Assembly: GCA_002343485.1 (NCBI GenBank)
Contig: DDST01000161.1
Location: 1 to 17,831, forward strand
DNA length: 17,831 nt
From: Proteobacteria bacterium UBA2383
GTDB lineage: Bacteria > Pseudomonadota > Gammaproteobacteria > Competibacterales > Competibacteraceae
Direction of reading: 5' to 3'
The position numbers were made by a program, and so were the translations under genes. Below the pieces are notes generated by a model, which was not told where the DNA came from, ran no database searches, and worked only from the letters and a program-made list of their open reading frames with translations. Below, in pieces: positions 1 to 7,298 of this stretch (the stretch's first letter is position 1; every line of letters begins with the position of its first letter).

Positions 1-254
1 TCGGCGACCGGCTTGCCCTTGAGCGCTTCGGTCATCAGCGACGCCGAGGCGCTGGAAATCGCGCAGCCCGCGCCCTGAAAGGAAATGTCCCGGATCACCT
101 CATCCTCAATGTCCAGATATACGCTGATCCGGTCGCCGCACAGCGGGTTGATGCCATTGGCCTGATGGGTGGGCTGCGGAATGATGCGGAAATTCCGGGG
201 CCGCTTGTTGTGGTCCAGGATCACTTCTTGATAGAGATCACGCAGGTCGTTCAT
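1..254 (-). CDS. sufU: SufU-like Fe-S/sulfur transfer protein (3' end outside window)
   Basis: Only the first 84 codons are in the window; the gene runs off the left edge. The product matches the SufU branch of the NifU/IscU N-terminal family: an opening helix containing LYQEVILDH and KRPRNF, then NPLCGDR with Cys39 and Asp41, then QGAGCAISSASASLMTEALKG with Cys64. In SufU proteins this Cys-Asp-Cys set, plus a later Cys not visible here, binds zinc and accepts sulfur from SufS. The start is the ATG at 254, which overlaps the sufS stop as ATGA (251-254), implying translational coupling. Its position directly after sufS supports a role as the SufS sulfur acceptor rather than as an Isc-type scaffold. 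That functional split is known from Firmicutes SufU and is inferred here. Confidence 0.93.
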   Translation of the reverse strand, partial: MNDLRDLYQEVILDHNKRPRNFRIIPQPTHQANGINPLCGDRISVYLDIEDEVIRDISFQGAGCAISSASASLMTEALKGKPVA

Positions 255-1531
255 AGCTCGAACATTTCCTTCACTTTCCAAAGGGCCGCGACCAGGACGT
301 CGACCTCGTCGCGGGTGTTGTAAACGGCGAACGACGCCCGCGCCGTGGCGGGGACGCCGTAATGCTGCATGACCGGTTGGGCGCAATGATGGCCTGCCCG
401 GACGGCCACTCCCTCACGGTCGAGGATGGTACCGATATCGTGAGGGTGAATTCCTTGCAGGGTAAACGCAATCAGCGCGGCCTTGTTGTGCGCGGTCCCC
501 ATGATCTTGAGACCCGGGATTTCGTTGACCCGGGCGGTCGCGTACTCCAACAATGCATGCTCATAGGCGGCAACCCGATCCAGGCCAATGGCGTTCAGCC
601 AATCCAGTGCCGCGCCCAACCCGATCACCCCGGCAATGTTCGGGGTACCGGCCTCGAACTTATTGGGCAATTCGGCATATTCGGTCTTTTCAAACGTGAC
701 CAGGCTAATCATATCGCCGCCACCCTGATACGGCGGCATCGCTTCCAACAGGGCTTTCTTGCCGTACAGCACCCCGGCGCCGCTTGGACCATAAATCTTG
801 TGCGCGGAAAAGGCGTAAAACTCACAGTCCAGTTCCTGCACGTCTACTGCGAGATGCGGGACCGATTGCGCGCCATCGACCAGTACCGGAATACCTCGGG
901 CATGGGCCAGGCCGATCATTTGTTTGGCCGGATTGAGCGTGCCGAGAGCGTTGGATAGATGGACAAATGCGACGAGTTTAACTCGCCCGCTATCCAGCAA
1001 CCGTTCGTACTCTTCCAGCATCAATTCACCCGCGTCGGTGAACGGCACCACCTTCAACGCCGCCCCGGTGCGCTCGCACAGCAATTGCCAGGGGACGATA
1101 TTGGAATGATGCTCCATGCCGGTAATGACAATCTCATCGCCGGCCTTGACTACGCGACCCCCAAAGCTGCTGGCCACGAGGTTAATGCTTTCGGTGGTGC
1201 TACGGGTAAAAATGATTTCCTGAACACTGGCAGCATTCAGAAAAGCCCGTACTTTTTCCCGCGCCCCTTCATAGGCGGCGGTCGAGCGCTCCGATAGCAA
1301 GTGAACGCCACGATGGATATTGGCGTAGTAACCGGTATAGCACTCACTGATCGCGTCGATCACCGCCTTGGGTTTCTGTACCGAAGCCGCATTGTCCAGA
1401 TAGACCAGCGGCTTGCCGTGAACCTGCTGGCGCAGGATTGGAAAGTCGGCACGGATGCGGGCGATATCCAGCTCTCCCAGCGGGGGACTGATCGCGGGAG
1501 TTCTGGAATGCAGGGCGCTCATATCGTTCAT
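251..1531 (-). CDS. sufS: Cysteine desulfurase SufS
   Basis: This 426-residue class V (type II) PLP-dependent cysteine desulfurase converts L-cysteine to L-alanine and leaves a persulfide on its active-site Cys for Fe-S cluster assembly. Visible landmarks are YLDNAAS near residue 45, TRSTTESINLVA near 109-120, MEHHSNIVPWQ near 139-149, VDGAQS near 218-223, the PLP lysine Lys245 in FSAHKIYGPSGAG, and the catalytic Cys383 in RAGHHCAQP, a type II signature. Length is normal for SufS. The ATG at 1531 has a strong Shine-Dalgarno sequence (GGAGG four bases upstream) and overlaps the sufD stop as ATGA (1528-1531). A second Met at codon 4 is less favoured. The gene is coupled to sufU downstream in the same way. 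No key residue is missing. Confidence 0.97.
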   Translation of the reverse strand: MNDMSALHSRTPAISPPLGELDIARIRADFPILRQQVHGKPLVYLDNAASVQKPKAVIDAISECYTGYYANIHRGVHLLSERSTAAYEGAREKVRAFLNAASVQEIIFTRSTTESINLVASSFGGRVVKAGDEIVITGMEHHSNIVPWQLLCERTGAALKVVPFTDAGELMLEEYERLLDSGRVKLVAFVHLSNALGTLNPAKQMIGLAHARGIPVLVDGAQSVPHLAVDVQELDCEFYAFSAHKIYGPSGAGVLYGKKALLEAMPPYQGGGDMISLVTFEKTEYAELPNKFEAGTPNIAGVIGLGAALDWLNAIGLDRVAAYEHALLEYATARVNEIPGLKIMGTAHNKAALIAFTLQGIHPHDIGTILDREGVAVRAGHHCAQPVMQHYGVPATARASFAVYNTRDEVDVLVAALWKVKEMFEL

Positions 1532-2835
1532 TCTGCCTCCATGATATCCAACGCCAGATGGTCAGCCAGCACGCGAGCCAGGCGCTCGCGCAACGGCGTT
1601 AGGCGAATACGGTTCAGGCTGTCATTAGCAAACGCGTGAACCAGCAAGGCGCGGGCTTGAGCAGCAGGAATGCCGCGCGCGCGCAAGTAGAACTCCGCGT
1701 CAGGATCGAGAAAGCCGGTGCTGGAGCCATGTCCGCATTTTACGTCATCGGCCAGGATTTCCAGCCGGGGATTGGCGTTGGCGTGCGCCTGTTTGGACAG
1801 CAGCAGGTTGCGATTCGCTTGGCGGGCATCGGTCTTCTGGGCGTGCTGGCACACATGAATCATGCCATCGAAAACCGTGTGTGCCTTGCCATCCAGCACA
1901 CTCTTGAAAATTTGTTCACTGGTTCCGCGAGGCCGGGCATGCTCAACTCGGATATGGATATCGCTGAACTGGGTATCACGCACCAAGGTCAAGCCGTTGA
2001 GGCTGCAATGAGCGCCTTCGCCGTCGAGCAGCGCCTCTAAATCGGTACGCGCCAGTTGAGCGCCGATGGATAACAGATGGAGGTGCGCTTGACTGTCGCG
2101 GCCTTGCTGGACTCGAACGCCGCCGAGGTGAAACGCCTGTAGCGATTCTTCCTGAACTTGGTGGTAATCCAACACTGCGCCCGCACCGAGTTGCAGTTCA
2201 GCGATGGGCGCATTCAGATAGCGGCCCGCGCCGCGGTACTCGACGACCACCGTGGCCTGAGCGCCGTCTTCCAGCGCCAGCAACAACCGTGGATGAACCG
2301 CACTATCGTTGCCGGTGGCGTAGAACACTAAATGGATCGGTGCATCGACCACCGTTCCATGCGGCAGGCCAATAAAAGCACCGTCTTCCCAAAAGGCGGT
2401 ATTGAGCGCGGCGAATGCATGATTTTCTAATCCCGGCAAGCGATCCAGATACGGTTCGACCCATTCCGGGTGGGTCAACAGTGCTTGGCCCAGGCTGGCA
2501 ACCAATGCCTGGTTAGGCAACGCATGCAATCGGGACAGCTTGGGGGCAAAACGGCCATTGACAAACACAAGCCGGTGCGCTGGCGTGTCCAACGCCGGCA
2601 GCACTTCCGCATCGACCACCGCATCCGCCGGTTGCTGGAAGGCAATCGCCTGCAAGGCACTCAGGTCCGTTAACCGCCAAGCTTCCTGTTGACGGGCTGG
2701 TAAACCCAACGCCGTGAAACGATCAAATGCGGTGCGGCGCAAACGGGCAATGGCATCCGGTTCGCGGCGATTCGTCATGAAGGCGGCGAAGCGCTGGCGA
2801 TAAGGATCGGAGAAAAGCGGTGCAACGGCGGTCAT
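1528..2835 (-). CDS. sufD: Fe-S assembly scaffold component SufD
   Basis: This 435-residue SufD is the non-catalytic partner of SufB in the cytosolic SufBC2D scaffold complex. The N-terminal helical part contains QQEAWRLTDL (49-58), typical of SufD. The rest is the beta-helix core, and the C-terminal region has DDVKCGHGSSTG (363-374), followed by a stretch with FYLRARGI and LVHAFAND. Cys367 and His369 correspond by motif to the E. coli SufD Cys/His pair implicated in cluster formation with SufB. SufD rather than SufB is indicated by the length (about 435 against about 480 residues) and the N-terminal SufD motif. The start ATG at 2835 has GAGGG seven bases upstream and lies 10 bases after the sufC stop. 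The stop overlaps the sufS start. Confidence 0.95.
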   Translation of the reverse strand: MTAVAPLFSDPYRQRFAAFMTNRREPDAIARLRRTAFDRFTALGLPARQQEAWRLTDLSALQAIAFQQPADAVVDAEVLPALDTPAHRLVFVNGRFAPKLSRLHALPNQALVASLGQALLTHPEWVEPYLDRLPGLENHAFAALNTAFWEDGAFIGLPHGTVVDAPIHLVFYATGNDSAVHPRLLLALEDGAQATVVVEYRGAGRYLNAPIAELQLGAGAVLDYHQVQEESLQAFHLGGVRVQQGRDSQAHLHLLSIGAQLARTDLEALLDGEGAHCSLNGLTLVRDTQFSDIHIRVEHARPRGTSEQIFKSVLDGKAHTVFDGMIHVCQHAQKTDARQANRNLLLSKQAHANANPRLEILADDVKCGHGSSTGFLDPDAEFYLRARGIPAAQARALLVHAFANDSLNRIRLTPLRERLARVLADHLALDIMEAE

Positions 2836-2845
2836 GGTGTTTCCC

Positions 2846-3613
2846 TCAAGCCGCCCGGCGCGCCCGGCCGGGTTCTTCGTTGTACAGCGCGTAGCCTTGT
2901 TTCTCCAGTTCCATCGCTAAATCCTTGCCACCGGAACGGACAATCTTGCCATTGACCAGAACATGAACGTGATCCGGCACAATGTAATCCAGTAGACGCT
3001 GATAGTGGGTAATCACGAGGAAACCGCGTTCTGGGCCGCGCAAGGCATTGACACCATCAGCGACGACTTTCAAGGCATCGATATCCAGTCCGGAGTCAGT
3101 TTCATCCATAACGGCAAACCGAGGCTGCAATACCGCCATTTGGAAAACTTCATTACGCTTTTTTTCGCCGCCGGAAAAGCCTTCGTTCACCGAACGCTTA
3201 AGCATGGATTCATCCATCTTGACCAGCGCCATGCGTTCATTCACCAGCTCCCAGAAATCCATCGCGTCCACTGGCGGCTCACCACGATACTTACGCACCG
3301 CATTGACCGCCGCTTTCAAGAAATACAGGTTGGCGACGCCGGGGATTTCTACCGGATATTGAAAGGCCAGGAACAGTCCTTCACAGGCGCGAGTTTCCGG
3401 GTCCATCTCCAGCAGGTTTTTGCCATCAAAAAGAATTTCGCCACCGGTGACGGTATAGCCTTCTCGTCCAGCAATAACATTGGCCAGCGTACTCTTACCG
3501 GAGCCATTTGGTCCCATGATGGCGTGGGTTTCGCCAGGGTGGATGACAAGGTCGATGCCTTTGAGAATCTCCCGGCCTTCGACGGTGACGTGCAGATTGC
3601 GAATGTCCAGCAT
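2846..3613 (-). CDS. sufC: Fe-S assembly ATPase SufC
   Basis: This 255-residue ABC-type ATPase powers the SufBCD scaffold and is cytosolic, with no membrane partner. Motifs in order are Walker A GPNGSGKST (34-42), a Q-loop region AFQYPVEIPGV (83-93), the SufC-type signature SGGEKKRNE (147-155), Walker B with AVMDETDSGLD (167-176, Asp170/Glu171), and the H-loop His203 in ITHYQR. The SGGEKKRNE signature and ETDSGLD D-loop distinguish SufC from other ABC ATPases. It is the first gene of the suf cluster here, with a promoter about 85-110 bases upstream. The ATG at 3613 has only a distant purine-rich stretch (GGGAG about 12 bases upstream). No sufB precedes it, which is unusual because sufB-sufC-sufD is the common order. 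Confidence 0.97.
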   Translation of the reverse strand: MLDIRNLHVTVEGREILKGIDLVIHPGETHAIMGPNGSGKSTLANVIAGREGYTVTGGEILFDGKNLLEMDPETRACEGLFLAFQYPVEIPGVANLYFLKAAVNAVRKYRGEPPVDAMDFWELVNERMALVKMDESMLKRSVNEGFSGGEKKRNEVFQMAVLQPRFAVMDETDSGLDIDALKVVADGVNALRGPERGFLVITHYQRLLDYIVPDHVHVLVNGKIVRSGGKDLAMELEKQGYALYNEEPGRARRAA

Positions 3614-3664
3614 GGCGTATGGATTCTCCCTGGTTTCAGAAGCCTTGTGATCAGCATGGCGGAT

Positions 3665-3683
3665 CTAATCGGTACTGGATTAG
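3665..3683. promoter_or_regulatory. Inverted repeat CTAATC-N7-GATTAG in the sufC leader
   Basis: A perfect 6-base inverted repeat with a 7-base spacer lies just downstream of the predicted sufC promoter start site. It is joined on its right by a second palindrome, TAGTACTA (3681-3688). The position suits a repressor operator or a weak leader hairpin. It does not clearly fit the IscR type 1 or type 2 consensus, so no regulator can be named. Confidence 0.3.
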
Positions 3684-3697
3684 TACTATTTATGTGT

Positions 3698-3726
3698 AGA
3701 ATAGTTCCAAATGACTGGTTTGCCAA
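3698..3726 (-). promoter_or_regulatory. Predicted sigma70-type promoter of sufCDSU
   Basis: On the minus strand a -35 box TTGGCA (3721-3726) is followed after exactly 17 bases by a -10 box TATTCT (3698-3703). These match consensus at 5 of 6 and 4 of 6 positions. Transcription would begin near 3691, about 78 bases before the sufC ATG. The intergenic gap of 3614-3779 holds no open frame resembling a gene, so this is the likely promoter for the whole suf cluster. It is a sequence prediction only. Confidence 0.6.
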
Positions 3727-3776
3727 GGGGTCAGCGTTTACTCGCTGTCCGCCTTGCAGCAGGGCGATGGGTTCAA

Positions 3777-4193
3777 TCAGCGCCGGACCGGCTTAGCAAC
3801 CGGTGAAGACGCACCGTCCAAATAGAACCATTGACCGTTCTCTCTGACAAAGCGGCTGATTTCGACGATCCGGTGCGCCTTGCCGGCCACTTTGTAGCGT
3901 GCCACAAATTCAACGGCACCCTGTAAGTCGTTAGGGCCACCGGCTTCGGTGCGGACCACTTTCAAGCCCAGCCAGGTTGTTTTTCCAGCGTCGCTGAAAT
4001 CGAGGCGAGCAGGCCGGGTGGATGCATGCCAGGTGCGTAACAGGTAGTCTGCCCGTGCTTGGACATAGGCGGAATAGCGCGAACGCATCAGCGCCTCGGC
4101 GGTTTCCGGTCGTTGATGATGATCGAGGAACCGGCCACAACAGGCGTCATACGGTGCGGCTGAGCCGCAGGGACAGAGTGTGCCGGGATTCAT
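3777..4193 (-). CDS. ychJ: YchJ-family (UPF0225) protein with SEC-C zinc motif
   Basis: The product is 138 residues from the ATG at 4193 and belongs to the YchJ/UPF0225 family, whose biochemical function is not established. It opens with a SEC-C type zinc-binding motif, CPCGSAAPYDACCG (Cys7, Cys9, Cys18, Cys19). This is followed by the family hallmark region ALMRSRYSAY and YLLRTWH, then a compact NTF2-like fold ending in FVRENGQWFYLDG. The start is set by a TGATG overlap with the arfB stop (4191-4195); a TTG one codon upstream is possible but less likely. Linkage to arfB is an operon inference and does not define a function. Length is typical for a single-SEC-C member. Confidence 0.9.
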   Translation of the reverse strand: MNPGTLCPCGSAAPYDACCGRFLDHHQRPETAEALMRSRYSAYVQARADYLLRTWHASTRPARLDFSDAGKTTWLGLKVVRTEAGGPNDLQGAVEFVARYKVAGKAHRIVEISRFVRENGQWFYLDGASSPVAKPVRR

Positions 4194-4615
4194 CAATCAT
4201 CATCCCCCGTCGTCCGGCGAGCCTGCTTTTTCTCTCCGATGCGCCGCTTTTCGGCGACCCGGCGTTCTTTAGCGGCGCGGGAGGGTTTCCGTTTCAGCCG
4301 TGGCTTGGGGATTTCCGTTGCTTTCTGAATCAGCGCAACCAGGCGATCAATGGCGTCCTGGCGGTTACGCTCCTGGCTGCGAAAGCGCCGGGCGGTGATG
4401 AGCAGTTCCCCGTCCTTGTTCATACGGCTTCCAGCCAAGATCAGCAACCGTTCCCTGACTTCATCGGGCAACGTGGGCGAATGCGCGGCATCGAAGCGCA
4501 GTTCCGCCGCCGTGGCCACCTTGTTGACGTTCTGGCCACCGGGACCGGATGCCAGCTTGAACTGAAATTGCAGTTCGTTTTCGTCAAGCTGGAGGGCGGG
4601 CGTGACGATAATCAT
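4193..4615 (-). CDS. arfB: Alternative ribosome-rescue factor / peptidyl-tRNA hydrolase ArfB (YaeJ)
   Basis: This 140-residue release-factor-like protein hydrolyses peptidyl-tRNA on stalled ribosomes without using a stop codon. The catalytic GGQ motif is at residues 26-28 in ASGPGGQNVNKV. The C-terminal tail from about residue 105 is rich in Lys/Arg (RLKRKPSRAAKERR, then RRIGEKKQARR), as expected for the tail that enters the empty mRNA channel. The length fits ArfB and is too short for RF1 or RF2. The ATG at 4615 overlaps the stop of the upstream restriction-modification gene as ATGA (4612-4615), and its stop overlaps ychJ. No strong Shine-Dalgarno sequence is seen, so translation may depend partly on coupling or on an internal promoter in the upstream gene. 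Confidence 0.95.
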   Translation of the reverse strand: MIIVTPALQLDENELQFQFKLASGPGGQNVNKVATAAELRFDAAHSPTLPDEVRERLLILAGSRMNKDGELLITARRFRSQERNRQDAIDRLVALIQKATEIPKPRLKRKPSRAAKERRVAEKRRIGEKKQARRTTGDDD

Positions 4616-7224
4616 GGTGACGGGGAATTCCGCTCGTCTATCGCGTTGAGGAAGGCAAGCGCGGCGACTTCGTCGGTTTCGATGGCGATTTCGACGGCGC
4701 GTTGGGCGGCGTTGAGGAGTTGAGCGGCGCGGCGGCGAGAAATTTCAGCAACGTCTATGAATTGCTTAATCTGACGTTGTGCTTCAATCGGGATGATTGG
4801 GATTAAAAAGGAGTTTAGATCATCTTGAGAAATGCTGTAGAACGCTACACCATGCGCCCATTTCTCAGCTTGATATCTACCGGCCAAACTATTAAAGAAC
4901 ATAGCTAAATATTCTGGTAAAAGCTTCTCTATCCACTGCTTTTTTCGACGAATAAGCATGATCTCGCTACTAATAACAACATATTCATCGCCTGATCGGA
5001 CAGGAGCGGCATTACCATAACTGCCCTTTCTTGTGAATAGTACATCGTCTACTTCAAGGGAGATGTCTTTGGATACCTCACTTGTGCTGATTGGGATTCG
5101 TGCAGCAGATTCAATTTTTATCCGGCATTGACCAATATCACCAACGCGAATATAGGGAGTTCCATCTTCCACAAAAAGCCGTGAATCAAAACCATTTTTT
5201 ATTGGAAGGATTGCATTAGCAAGTTCAACGACTTCAAAACCAGTTGCATAAATTGCATTCAGCATAGCGTCAAACTTGGGTTGAAAATGTTCCGCATCCA
5301 ACCGCCCTGCTGCAAAGACATCGCAGCTTGAACGGGTGTAGGTCAGTGGTTCGGGTGGTTGCCAGTTTTCCAGGCCAAGAGCGCGGAGGAGGGTTTGTTC
5401 GGATTCGTGGATGTTTTTTACAGCTTGCCGACGCATTCTCAAGGCAGCACGTACTGTTTCAGCAATAGCTGCTTGCGTTTCTGGAGAGAGTAATGGAAGA
5501 GGGATTTCTCTTACTTTTTCAAGAGATAATCCATGTTGCACCATCCCTGACGCATAACGAGTGATACGATCTTGGCCGAAAGTCGAATTCAGATAAGCAA
5601 CCACAAATTCGGGCAAAAGATGCTGTTTATCCGGCCATGTGATACGCGCCACATCCTGGTCAATATTCGCTGGTAACGACTCTTCGATGACTAAATCGCG
5701 CCCGATCTTGCTTTCCAGCTTGCCATTGGTTTTATGGCCCAACTCATAAGGTGAGAGCATGTCGCTTTGCTTGATGTCCCCGGCAAACGGCGGATTGGCC
5801 ATCAACACATCGAAGCGGAATGTCCGATTGTCGTTTTTCACCGCGCGCAGCTTCTTGAATTTCTTCCACCCTTCGCCATACGTATCGCGCCAATCCTCAT
5901 CCTGCTGAATGCGCTCTTCCCACTTGAGCCAATCCAGCGTGTTCAAGTGCAGCACATTGGTTTGTCCATCCCCGGCAATCAAATTGAGGCAGCGCGCCAC
6001 CCGCACCGATTTTTCATCAAAATCAATCGCAAACACCTTGTCCTGCACATAATCCCGGCAACGCTGCGGCTTGGCTTCCATCGTGAACAAATGCGAAACC
6101 GGCAACCCCTCGTCTTGGAGGATCTGCTTCCAGACATGGAAAATGGCGTGAACGGTGAATCCCGCCGAACCGCAAGCGGTGTCAATCACCGTCTCCGCCT
6201 CGTGCGGATTCAACATCTTCACGCACAAATCAATCACCCAGCGCGGCGTGAAATACTGCCCCTTCTCGCCCTTCGATGACTTGCTGACCAGATATTCAAA
6301 CGCCTCATCGACCACATCGAGATTGGAGTTAAACAGCTTCCACTCCTCCAGCGAACCGACGCACACTTGTAGATGCTCCGGCCCCAGCTTGAGCTTTTCG
6401 TCTTCCGAAAACACGCCGGGCCATTGCTGGCGGGCATCATCGAACAAGCCCTGGATATTGGCCTTGAGTTGGGCGGCGGTGTTGCTGTTGCGAAAGCGCA
6501 GATATTTATGCCGGCCCCGGAAGCAATACATCTCATCGTAAAGCTTGGTGAAAATCAGCTTGAACACTTCCTCGAACACATCCACCCCGGCATTGGCCAA
6601 CACCTCATTTTCCATGTCTTCGATCAACTGTTTCAAACTGCGCGCGCCCTTGCCCTCCGCTTCGCGCTTCTTCTCAATGGCAATCAGGTTATCCACGGTC
6701 CACGGCTGACCGGCAATGTCATCGATGGTCTGCGCCGCGCTGGGAATATCGGGAATTTCGACAAAATAATTCGGATTCTTGCGATGCCAGGTCACCGCCT
6801 GCACCCCATTGCACCACATGGCCAGCGGCGCGCCGGTCGCGTGGGTGTAGGAACGCAATTGCTCCTTGCCGTCCTTGAGCTTGCCTTGCTTGACCTCGAC
6901 CACCAGATAGGGAACGGTGGGACGGTCGCTATCGAACACCACAATATCGGCGCGCTTGGAACTGTCCCGCCCAAAGGTAATTGGATACTCCACCGTCAGC
7001 CGGGCCACTGGGTATTGGTAGTGCAACACCAGGCGGTGCAACCACAGTTGGCGCACCAACTCCTCGCGCTTCGCCTGGATTTTTTTATTACGCGCCAGGC
7101 ATTGCACGTAGAACTTGCCGGCTTTCTCGGAAAGGTTGGACTCCACAGCGGTAACGGCTGGCGCACCGAACAAATCGATCAGCGCATCGCGGTTGAGATC
7201 ATTGAGGATTTCAGTAATGAGCAT
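4612..7224 (-). CDS. Single-chain restriction-modification protein (nuclease + N6-adenine methylase + specificity), probably internally deleted
   Basis: The product is 870 residues from the ATG at 7224; an upstream in-frame TTG at 7245 is less likely. Residues about 1-150 resemble the HsdR N-terminal PD-(D/E)XK nuclease, with RADIVVFD (Asp93) and VVEVKQGK (Glu110, Lys112). Residues about 300-510 are a gamma-class N6-adenine methylase: GEKGQYFTPRWVID, motif I DTACGSAGF (348-356) and motif IV NPPF (477-480). At about residue 511 the methylase stops after ESKIGRDL and runs straight into the middle of a type I specificity domain (VIEESLPANIDQDV, then FVVAYLNS). The methylase C-terminal part and the first half of TRD1 therefore appear to be missing, in frame. 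A complete second TRD follows (about 660-815). TRD2 DNA (about 4780-5330) is AT-richer than its surroundings, as usual for exchangeable TRDs. Function may be lost. No separate hsdR, hsdM or hsdS is nearby. Confidence 0.85.
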   Translation of the reverse strand: MLITEILNDLNRDALIDLFGAPAVTAVESNLSEKAGKFYVQCLARNKKIQAKREELVRQLWLHRLVLHYQYPVARLTVEYPITFGRDSSKRADIVVFDSDRPTVPYLVVEVKQGKLKDGKEQLRSYTHATGAPLAMWCNGVQAVTWHRKNPNYFVEIPDIPSAAQTIDDIAGQPWTVDNLIAIEKKREAEGKGARSLKQLIEDMENEVLANAGVDVFEEVFKLIFTKLYDEMYCFRGRHKYLRFRNSNTAAQLKANIQGLFDDARQQWPGVFSEDEKLKLGPEHLQVCVGSLEEWKLFNSNLDVVDEAFEYLVSKSSKGEKGQYFTPRWVIDLCVKMLNPHEAETVIDTACGSAGFTVHAIFHVWKQILQDEGLPVSHLFTMEAKPQRCRDYVQDKVFAIDFDEKSVRVARCLNLIAGDGQTNVLHLNTLDWLKWEERIQQDEDWRDTYGEGWKKFKKLRAVKNDNRTFRFDVLMANPPFAGDIKQSDMLSPYELGHKTNGKLESKIGRDLVIEESLPANIDQDVARITWPDKQHLLPEFVVAYLNSTFGQDRITRYASGMVQHGLSLEKVREIPLPLLSPETQAAIAETVRAALRMRRQAVKNIHESEQTLLRALGLENWQPPEPLTYTRSSCDVFAAGRLDAEHFQPKFDAMLNAIYATGFEVVELANAILPIKNGFDSRLFVEDGTPYIRVGDIGQCRIKIESAARIPISTSEVSKDISLEVDDVLFTRKGSYGNAAPVRSGDEYVVISSEIMLIRRKKQWIEKLLPEYLAMFFNSLAGRYQAEKWAHGVAFYSISQDDLNSFLIPIIPIEAQRQIKQFIDVAEISRRRAAQLLNAAQRAVEIAIETDEVAALAFLNAIDERNSPSP

Positions 7225-7298
7225 GGTTTTTTGATTTCTTTTCAAATGGCAGTTGCGTGAACCAGAGCGAAATCATACCGGCTTGACGCTACCGAAGC

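Noticed and set aside
1..254. IscU scaffold rather than SufU
   Set aside because: The gene directly follows and overlaps sufS in a suf operon, and the spacing and sequence around Cys39, Asp41 and Cys64 fit SufU better. No iscS, hscA or fdx is nearby.
3614..3779. Possible sufB remnant upstream of sufC
   Set aside because: All three minus-strand frames were read and none shows the conserved C-terminal sequence of SufB.
3005..3796. A 263-codon plus-strand frame opposite sufC
   Set aside because: It is antisense to an unmistakable SufC and crosses the suf promoter region; no domain is recognisable.
4193..4615. Peptide chain release factor fragment
   Set aside because: It has GGQ but is complete at 140 residues with the basic tail of ArfB, and it lacks any stop-codon recognition domain.
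7225..7245. TTG start for the restriction-modification gene, seven codons before the ATG
   Set aside because: Neither start has a good ribosome site, and MLITEILNDLNRDALIDLF from the ATG is the more natural N-terminus for this family.
6373..7260. A 295-codon plus-strand frame
   Set aside because: It is antisense to the nuclease and methylase domains of the restriction gene, whose motifs are clear. The plus-strand translation shows no recognisable domain.
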